This document shows positions 56,609 through 64,000 of a stretch of 64,000 bases of DNA, in pieces. Source of the stretch: Cerrena zonata (Eukaryota; Basidiomycota; Agaricomycetes; Polyporales; Cerrenaceae). Location of the stretch: NCBI GenBank assembly GCA_038087015.1, contig JASBNA010000006.1:1054001-1118000 (forward strand). The letters run 5' to 3'. The notes under the pieces were generated by a model that worked only from the letters and a program-made list of their open reading frames with translations, was not told the DNA's origin and ran no database searches. Position 1 is the stretch's first letter; the number at the start of each line of letters is the position of its first letter. The translations under genes were made by a program, and so were the position numbers.

Positions 56609-59034
56609 TCAGACCAGAGCCGCATCGGCGAGGTATTTGCGGAAGATGGAATCAGAGACGTTCATGATGATACTCTTCGTCGCCTTAGTGTCCTGTAAGA
56701 ATTGGTAAAATCTTGAGAATCAAGAAAGAAAGAAGAGGAAGATGATGATGGAATAGACTTACGACGACACTCGTCAGATGCGTATAAAGCACTCGTTTGT
56801 TTTCATTATTCCTCTTATGCACCTGTGTGAAGTGTTGCTTGAAGTAATTCACAACAGCTTCGAACTCCATCGGACGGTCACCATACGAAGTGATGCTGGG
56901 AAAATAGAAGGACAAAAAGAATGAATGTTAGCTCACAGCAGTCAATGAGACACGGAACATGAAACAAAGAAGACAACATGGAACAAGGCCCATGAAGGTG
57001 GGAAATATGATGCAGGGAAGAAAATCCGCAGGGACGGGGATGAAAGGGAATGCATGATGGCGGCGGCAAAATTGAATGACTTGGAAAACGGTGATACGTA
57101 CTACTTCTTGACCTTGATAGCTCTGTCCAACTTGTTTTGCAGGACATCAGTCTTGTCTACAATAAATCATCAGCATCAGCCGTCCAGAGTTGACATCAGG
57201 TCCGAGACATGAATCGGGTGCAAGGTGCACCGATATGGCTCAAAAGAGACGATGATACGTACTGAGGAACAGAACGAGATGAACCTTCTTCAACAATGAA
57301 TTTGAACAAATTGCCGTGAACAGTTGTAGCGAGTCATCGATCCGGTTCGTCCGAGGATCTTCGTCAAGATACTAGTACAAAATAGTCAGCAATCGTCTTT
57401 CTTCGACAGGGAGATTGACGTTTAAGCGTAAATTGCTACTAGGCGAGGCCCGATCCGCAATGAATCATGGCCAAGTGGACGAATTGCCATCTCAAAAAGT
57501 GTACGGTGACAGATTGCATAGATCTTGGTAATAAGCGAGAAGACACTGACCTGATCATATGCACTGACAGGTGCCAGAAAGATGATAGCGTTCCTAAAGA
57601 GAGCAACAAATCCCGTATATCAGCCATCATTCACGCAACTCCGACAAGCAGTACTAAAGCCGAGGTATTTGTAGTGTCGAAATTCCACAAGAAGTCCAAA
57701 GTAGTTTGTGAGACACTTACGCATCATCAAAGTATGGGATCCAAGTGTGCCGTTGTCCTCGTGCACCACCCACATCATAGAGGTGCCATGTCACCGTCCG
57801 GCCGTGGACAGACATATCAAAGATATGCTCTGCAACACCCATGGTTTGAATGCGGGCGTGGAGGATGTCGTCTAGTAAAACCGGAGAGTAGGGGTCATTA
57901 GTCATTGAAGATTGTCCGTAGGAATTTTGGGCATGTAGACAAGAGATTGGATCTAATAAGACTTACCCATGGTGGGTACATATCCTGTCGAAGAGACTCG
58001 TATGATATTGTCTAGGAAACTGAGAAGAAAAGTCAGTTTGGTCTTCTTCCGGGGACAAAATGGTAAATTAGCTAACAATTCAGCCCATTCCTCCAACCTA
58101 AGCTTCCGACGGTCCCGCAGTCGGCGTACTGCTGGGTGTTCCCAGAGTTCTCTGATGTCATCTTTACAGGACGCCAATACACTCGCAACGTGTTCACACA
58201 GGAGGTCATGAGTCGGATCTCCTCTGGTCGCCGAAGAAACACTGCGTCGACCGCCAGTGTCGTCGCCACGGCCTTTGCCAAGAAGTGATCGTGCCTGCCA
58301 TCCAGACCTTACGAAAACATTGCCCTTTCCCGAGCCAGAGACATCGATACCACCAGATAGCCGTTCAGCCAATTCTGCCTCCGCATCTAGTAATGGGGAT
58401 AGGCGGTCTCGAAGATGCCCTAGTTGCACCTCATAGTCTGATCTAACGGATGGTGCGAGAACCGAGGGAGTCTGGTCCGAGGGATCGTTGCTATTACTAA
58501 AACCAGGGCTGGGGGCTCCCAGTCGAGCGGCGGTATCGGGAGTACCAAATTTAGAGTCAATGTCCATGGAGAAGTCATCAGCGTCGTCGTCTAGCAAGTC
58601 CGAGTACGCGTCCAGTGCATCAAGGATCCTGCGGACGGGACGGGCGATGTTGTGGTAAATCACAGGTCGCCATGAGATGCGTTCCTCTTCGAGTGAGTTT
58701 GGGCTGTAGAGAAGCTGGAACTGCTTTTGGAGGGTTGACTTTCCGGATTCAGCTTGGCCAAGCAATAAGAGCTAGATAGCAGTTGGCTTAGGGCACACGC
58801 CGCGATAAACGGTACGATGAGGAAGCATACCTTTACGTCCTGTTTCTTTTTCTTGTATCGTTCTTTCTCGAGGTTGAGTTCTTCGTCAATGCGGTCGCTG
58901 ATCTTCTTTGCATCTGCCTCCCTTCTGAGTCGTTCTCGGCGGTCCTGCTCAGACTCTGTGGGCGAAGGACGGAGGATGGCGGAGAGAGGGTCGTCGAGGC
59001 TGTGAATAGAGGGCGGTTTAGCAGTACGAATCAT
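56609..59034 (-). CDS. Atypical heterotrimeric G-protein alpha subunit
   Basis: Starts MIRTAKPPSIHSLDDPLS at 59034; no MGCxxS myristoylation start, unlike typical G-alpha. A charged helix (RLRREADAKKISDRIDEELN) leads to the P-loop LLLLGQAESGKST. A long helical-domain insertion (Ser/Asp-rich, DDDADDFSMDIDSK) follows. Switch I reads DDILHARIQTMGV with the Arg and Thr that hold GTP and Mg2+. Switch II reads YDVGGARGQRHTW, where the usual catalytic Gln (DVGGQ) is Ala. Then FLAPVSAYDQ, VLFLNKTDVL (NKxD guanine motif), and TSVVDTKA in place of TCATDT. Ends SIFRKYLADAALV, a shape like the receptor-binding tail. Several small introns; about 560 residues against about 355 for the normal family. Such enlarged G-alpha proteins are known from basidiomycetes. 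Loss of the Gln would be expected to slow GTP hydrolysis. Confidence 0.9.
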
Positions 59035-59645
59035 GGCTGCTGCCCGGCGGGAAAGATTAAGTTAGTTGGGATGTGGAAGAGAGAGGGAAAGATATATCGG
59101 GCTCGTGAGTGGTTGAGTAATATATAGAGACATAGAAGGTGACTGTCCAGTGATGGCGCTGTCACCGCCTGCCTGGAATCTCGCCGTGGCCGGATGCGCT
59201 GTCTGTCATTCCTTATTTCTCGATTTCCCATCTCCGCCCTCCGTCCTCCCCGTTCCATCATCAACATCCTGCACAAAACACACCGCTTGACCCCACAACG
59301 CCACTGATCACCACCATGCTTTTAAGCTGACCTCGCCTACCGGTTACCATATTAGGGACGTTGTAATTTGTATTGTGGCTTAGGACCCCGAACCGCTCCA
59401 GCCTGACAACTTAAAACAAATTCAAACTCAGTACTACTGTTCTGCGGGGATTATATCGACCTTTAAGCTGTCCCCAGAAAACGTCACTCTCGCCAAGATA
59501 CTTGAAGGAACTGTGAAACAAATCCATAGGTGAGGCAGAGTATTCAGGGTCCCCATCGGCAAGCCAGTTGATCGGCCGGTAATAAGTGCTAGATCGCCGC
59601 CGATCCCCCATATACCTCGGGGTTACAGCTTTATATTACACCACC
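59035..59645. promoter_or_regulatory. Divergent promoter, G-alpha / cyclophilin
   Basis: A 611-bp gap separates the ATGs of the G-alpha gene (minus) and the cyclophilin gene (plus). The minus frames at 59031-59276 and 59411-59611 are not domain-like. A TTATATTACACC sits just before the cyclophilin ATG. Confidence 0.55.
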
Positions 59646-60948
59646 ATGGTCAGTCTCCTCGGCTTCATCTATCCTCTATTCAACAAACTCTAACAGCCTT
59701 CAGTCAGTTACCCTCCACACCAATCTCGGCGACATAAAGGCATCTCGCTTCACCTTGGTTTCATCCTTGTTCTTTTACCTAACCTCATGATTTCCATATA
59801 GGTCGAAATCTTCTGTGAGACAGTACCCAAGACCGCGGAAGTGAGCAATCATAGCACGGTAGCATACGGATCCGTGCATAAAACCAACTCACCATGCTTC
59901 CCTTGACAGAACTTCTTGGCGCTATGCGCGTCGGGATACTACGACAATTGCCTCTGGCATCGTAATATCAAAGGTTTCATGATCCAAACTGGTGACCCAA
60001 CCGGGTCCGGGAAAGGTGGACAAAGCCTCTGGGGAAAGCCGTTCTCGGACGAGATTCGTTCCACCCTAAAGGTAATTGTAACCCTTTTCATTCCTTCCGT
60101 CCCCCCGGTCTACCTTCCATGCTTGGAGGAATCAAACAAACCCAGAACCATCAGCTGATATGCCATATCTGTACAGTTCAACAACCGTGGTATCTTGGCG
60201 ATGGCCAACTCCGGTCCTGATACCAACAAATCTCAGTTCTTCATTACCTACGCGAAACAGGCCCATCTCGACGGAAAGTACACCATCTTTGGCAAGGTAT
60301 GCACTCACAGTTCCATTTCTCCCTCGTGCTCCATCGTGTCTGCTGCCTCAATCTTATTTGTCTTGATCGCATTGTTCACGACGCCCATGATTGCGATTGG
60401 TCGTATTTCCCATATTCATTATATCCTCCTATCACTCCTACATCATCGTTCCCATATCCCCTCATACTCAATCATTTTTAATCTGTTCCAGGTTATTGAC
60501 GGTGCCGAATCCACTCTGGACGCTATGGAACGCGTCCCAGTCAACCCCAAAAATAGACCCCTCACCGAAATACGTTTAACACACGTAAGTCCCTCCTCTC
60601 TACCTTGTATTTATCTCTCCCCCTCCCTTCTTTCGTTCCCTCCCCATTCCGCTACGCCACAAGGAGGAACAAAAGACAATAACCCTGTCGGAAGTATCCC
60701 GGCAACCTAACCCCCTCTTGTCCCTTCTATCATTCTTCGATGCTTCTGAATCCTTACTTGTTCCTTCTCATTACACGCATTTGTATTTCCGGTCCCACCT
60801 CATTCCGCCATTCATCCCATTCATCCCCCATTCCTTCCATGCCTTTCAACCCGGTGACTCTGTATTAACCGTACTCCTCACTCCCTTGTTTTCACAGGTT
60901 ACCATTCACGCCAACCCCATCGCTGATGCAGAATTGGCTGGCCGATGA
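59646..60948 (+). CDS. Peptidyl-prolyl isomerase, PPIL3-type cyclophilin
   Basis: Cis-trans prolyl isomerase; PPIL3 homologues associate with the spliceosome. Exon 1 is only the ATG (59646-59648). A 55-bp intron (GTCAGT...CTTCAG) leads to [12 protein letters not shown] (59704-59739); the next intron starts GC (AAG/GCATCT) and ends ATATAG; then [33 protein letters not shown] (His/Arg), [22 protein letters not shown] (catalytic core and PPIL3-type loop), [25 protein letters not shown] and [29 protein letters not shown], ending ADAELAGR at 60948. Length about 160 residues, normal for PPIL3. Residues [12 protein letters not shown] and SQFFIT are intact, so the enzyme should be active. Confidence 0.95.
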
Positions 60949-62245
60949 AACTCCCCCTCAAAAATCGCACACCCGACTCGGTCAGAGTATGTACGTCCGG
61001 GATTTTTTTGGCATCACCTATCAGGGACACGATGCAACGGAAAAGTGATAGACTCTCTTGCGCTCGCATGTGAAACTTATTGTGCTGCGATCACTCTTTC
61101 ATCAGTGTGATAGTCTTGTAAGAAGCGGTGGAATGGTAGGATGTCTACTAGTTGGGGATCAATTCTGGCGTGCGTTGTTGCTTTATTTTCTTGATCTGAT
61201 GTATTACATATACGTTATAGATAGTTCATCGCTGTGTCGGGCGACTCGTGGGTTCGAACTTGTAGCAAAATGATACGCCTGGGTCATCTTAAACAACACC
61301 CAGCTTATATCAGCTTATACGTAGGACGTCATGCAACTCGTTCTGCGGCTTGATCAATCAGCGTCAAGCATCATAAGAATCAGTGAACTGGAATTGATGA
61401 CATCGTCCCTTCACAAACGCAAGAGCGTTGTTCCTTTGTGTCATTTACTATGGGACCCCCAACGTGATATTCCACTTTCTGCCTTCCACACTCACGTCTA
61501 CCCTCTCAAAAACCTCGGTAGAGTTTAGTTCATTACTTTGGATATGTCTGGAAAGTTTCATGTTACACAAGCTCTTCATTTGGCAATAATTCATGAAATA
61601 TGTCAAAAGTAGGTCTGTCAAAAGGGGAAACAATGCCCAGATCCCGCCGATCCCCTTTAACAAAATAGTTCGGTATGTCAGTCTTAGGCTTTTCTATATG
61701 CGTTGATTATTCTCATGTATTTTTTTGGTGTCCAACTGATGTTGTGGATACACCCAGATATGTTTTGAGAGAAGTGGGCCTGACAAGGCTTTCAGTTTCG
61801 TGACACAAAGCAATGGCCTTTTGGATTGATCACCGTGACAGGCCAGTGTGGCCATCGTATCACGATTGATGGTTATTTGCATTTTTTCGGGATTGGACCA
61901 TCTTGTAACTTTTCTGTATACTCAACAAAAAATCCCAAAAGTTCCAAAAGATTGCTCTCTAATAGCCAGGACACCATTGCATACTTTACCTATCTCTCAG
62001 ATGATATTGAGTGGCCGCAGCCAATAGCCAAACAAAATACTGAAAGGTATTATGTTTAGTGAAACCCTACTGGAACAGTATGTGATTTGTTTGGTGTACT
62101 ACGGGCTATAGATGGAAAGCTACGGGTCCGATATCATGATAGAGTATAACACTAAACTACATATACAACCACCATGACAGTGATTAAAGGTTCGTGTATT
62201 GTATGCACTACACAGATTTGCCTTCACCGCCAATCTTTGGATCCA
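60949..62245. other. Intergenic between cyclophilin and DUF6535 copy 2
   Basis: Converging 3' ends. Short frames at 61058-61273, 61331-61528 and 61826-62059 have no domain. No feature beyond presumed 3' UTRs. Confidence 0.5.
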
Positions 62246-64000
62246 TTATCTTCTATCCTGTCCCTGCTCTCGTTCATCCTCCTCCCCGATGTGATCTTCC
62301 CCTTGGTATTCCAACATCCCATCCTCCTGACCTCTGCCACTGTCATGTCTCGAGTTAGATCTCTCGTCTCCGCCCTGAACCTCATGTGAGTTATCTACAG
62401 TGTTCGGGTTCGTCTGACTATTTCTCCCATTGCTTTCCTGTATTTGTGCTCCCCAATTTACACCAGAGACGACGTCCAAACGAAGTCGACCATTTCTCTG
62501 CCCTTCTTGGATCCTACGCTGACGTTGACGTTCCAATTCTTCTCGGTCACCCTTCCCAAGTTCTGGACACTCATCCCAGAGGAAGAAAGGTGTTATGCGA
62601 AGTACTTCATAGGAGAGATCAGTGTCGAATGGATGTGGCGAATTTGCTAGGAGGATCATGGTAGCTTTCATTCGTATCCTACCGAAAGCAGCAACACCAC
62701 CAAAGAAATTTTGCTCGGCTGGCATCCACTCCTCAGGCTTTCGTGCAATAATCTCGGCGGCGGCGGCGGCAGAGACATCATTCCACACCTCCTTTGCCAG
62801 ACTGGGCAGGCTGAGTATGGCGCAGACATCGCCTGTCGGTATATCGACACCTTTCGGGCCAAGGTGATAGCGTAGGATTCGTAATGCAAGAGAGACGCAT
62901 GGGTATCTTGGCGGTGGTTTGCGACTACGAGCCCAAAACGCGCGATGGGTGGCGAAGGTGTGTACCGGTTTATCTATCCCAGAGTTCACAAGCAGTCGCA
63001 TGAGGTGGTTCTCTGCTTCCTGAGGAATTAGTGGCTCTGTGGTTCGTGCAAATGAATTAAACACGAGAGAATCGGGGAGGCTGGTGTCGTTTTTGCAAGT
63101 GCGAAGCGAGAGAGAGAAACGACCCATGTCAACGCCATAATGCGATACGAGGAGCATTACGACCTGGGGAACATCATAGCACATAGCGAACTTCAGGCAG
63201 TCGTGAACCTCGGAAGTGTTTAAAAACGCTTCGATGGTCCCGAGGAGAAAGGATTCTACCCACTCCGGCCACTTCGGGCTGCCAATCCATGTCATGTGTA
63301 TAACCACCCCTTTGATTACACGTGAAGCATGGGCCGTTGGGACCAGTTCAAAAAGGGGACGTAGCCCGTCTATGTATTGAGACCGTGAGTTACCTACGAG
63401 CTGGCTGCTATAGTTTAGGTGTGACCCTATCAAATCGTTGAGGATGATGTCTTCTTCGCGCGAGACGTTCGTGAGAGTTTGCGAATGGGAAGATTGAATG
63501 GAACCCCAGATTTCGAGTATCTTCCCGGCGACATCAGGCACAAATGTCTCAGGATAGAGGTGCTTGATGACAGACAAACTTGTAGAACGGTATAATAAAT
63601 TCATAATCGTCCAAAATCCTGATAGGGCATAGTCCGTAAGTCGTCCTCTTTCAGTAGGAAGCATGTCAATGATTGTACGGGCATGTGATTCCATTAACGT
63701 GTCAATGCGGAATCTTGTGGAGCTTGAAAAACTCTTTGGTTCAAAAGTATTCGCATTTGCGCACATGAGCATAATCCGAAGGGCCAGCCTCTCTTCACGG
63801 CTATTGTTGCCACCACTTTTCAAGACACGGTTTAGAGTGATTGCAATGCTCCACATTGCGGGCTGTATATGCGATTCTTCGCTCTGAGTCACGACTGAGT
63901 CCTTTTCCCATGATTCAGCGATGTTAACGGTTGGCTGGCCTGTCAGAACATGCCAAAGGAGCGGTATGAGGTGGGTGAATGTCTCCGTCGCACCACCTGG
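62246..64000 (-). CDS. DUF6535 family protein, copy 2, partial (5' part outside window)
   Basis: Open minus-strand frame from the window edge to TAA at 62246-62248, matching the C-terminal half of copy 1 (38520-42516) throughout, e.g. ALRIMLMCAN vs ALRIMFMCAK, MLPTERGRLTDYALS identical, FLNTSEVHDCLKF vs FLNTSELHECIKF, PPPRYPCVSLALRILRYHLG identical. It keeps WPEWVESFLL where copy 1 has the TGA. The tail is charged, Glu/Gly/Gln-rich and more diverged. The predicted membrane part would lie beyond the right edge. Copy 1 and copy 2 face each other across 20 kb, an inverted duplication. Function unknown. Confidence 0.85.
   Translation of the reverse strand, partial: PGGATETFTHLIPLLWHVLTGQPTVNIAESWEKDSVVTQSEESHIQPAMWSIAITLNRVLKSGGNNSREERLALRIMLMCANANTFEPKSFSSSTRFRIDTLMESHARTIIDMLPTERGRLTDYALSGFWTIMNLLYRSTSLSVIKHLYPETFVPDVAGKILEIWGSIQSSHSQTLTNVSREEDIILNDLIGSHLNYSSQLVGNSRSQYIDGLRPLFELVPTAHASRVIKGVVIHMTWIGSPKWPEWVESFLLGTIEAFLNTSEVHDCLKFAMCYDVPQVVMLLVSHYGVDMGRFSLSLRTCKNDTSLPDSLVFNSFARTTEPLIPQEAENHLMRLLVNSGIDKPVHTFATHRAFWARSRKPPPRYPCVSLALRILRYHLGPKGVDIPTGDVCAILSLPSLAKEVWNDVSAAAAAEIIARKPEEWMPAEQNFFGGVAAFGRIRMKATMILLANSPHPFDTDLSYEVLRITPFFLWDECPELGKGDREELERQRQRRIQEGQRNGRLRLDVVSGVNWGAQIQESNGRNSQTNPNTVDNSHEVQGGDERSNSRHDSGRGQEDGMLEYQGEDHIGEEDEREQGQDRR

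Noticed and set aside
61240..61275. GGTTCGAACTT as a tRNA T-arm
   Set aside because: No matching acceptor stem, D-arm or anticodon arm could be laid out around it.

Overview
The window reads as nuclear DNA of an agaricomycete (mushroom-forming basidiomycete). Genes are cut by many 45-75 bp introns with GT-AG (rarely GC-AG) ends, both strands are used, and the families are typical of that group: single-chain urease, F-box proteins with an N-terminal coiled coil, DUF6535 membrane proteins, HSPA12-type Hsp70-like ATPases, fungal sesquiterpene synthases, an extended G-alpha and a CRN/RHS-type P-loop ATPase. No rRNA, CRISPR array, retrotransposon polymerase or confident tRNA was seen. All exon structures were read by eye from splice consensus and family knowledge.

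Layout. 0.7-16 kb is mostly conserved genes: a small Ser/Pro-rich protein (-), urease (-), a damaged or intron-split F-box gene (+), a CRN/RHS-type ATPase gene with an in-frame stop (+), histone chaperone SPT2 (-) and an MFS transporter (-). 16.8-22.8 kb holds a small unknown protein (+), a 682-residue F-box protein (+) and a CPSF6-like RRM protein (-). 23.3-46 kb is the accessory part: three sesquiterpene synthase genes on the minus strand (TS1 23.6-24.8, TS2 27.3-30.6, TS3 43.4-44.5 kb), long gene-poor stretches, an S28 serine peptidase (+) and a large DUF6535 gene with an in-frame TGA (+). 46-61 kb returns to ordinary genes: a Met/Gly-rich protein (+), an Hsp70-like/low-complexity fusion (-), a coiled-coil protein (+), an atypical G-alpha (-) and a PPIL3-type cyclophilin (+) read divergently from it. 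62.2-64 kb carries the 3' part of a second DUF6535 gene (-), an inverted paralogue of the first, running off the window.

The most informative structure is the terpene-synthase neighbourhood. TS1 and TS2 are copies of one duplicated block that includes 5' and 3' flanks. TS2 has been split after its 33rd codon by a 2090-bp insertion bounded by 35-bp imperfect terminal inverted repeats and a 3-bp target duplication; removing it restores a collinear exon. TS1 and TS2 also share a 50-bp terminal intron whose splicing itself makes the TGA stop. Two other accessory genes (DUF6535 copy 1 and the CRN/RHS-type gene) carry single stops where the paralogue, or remembered family sequences, have Trp, which suggests recent decay in this compartment. 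The conserved genes look intact; the F-box gene at 7.1 kb does not read cleanly.
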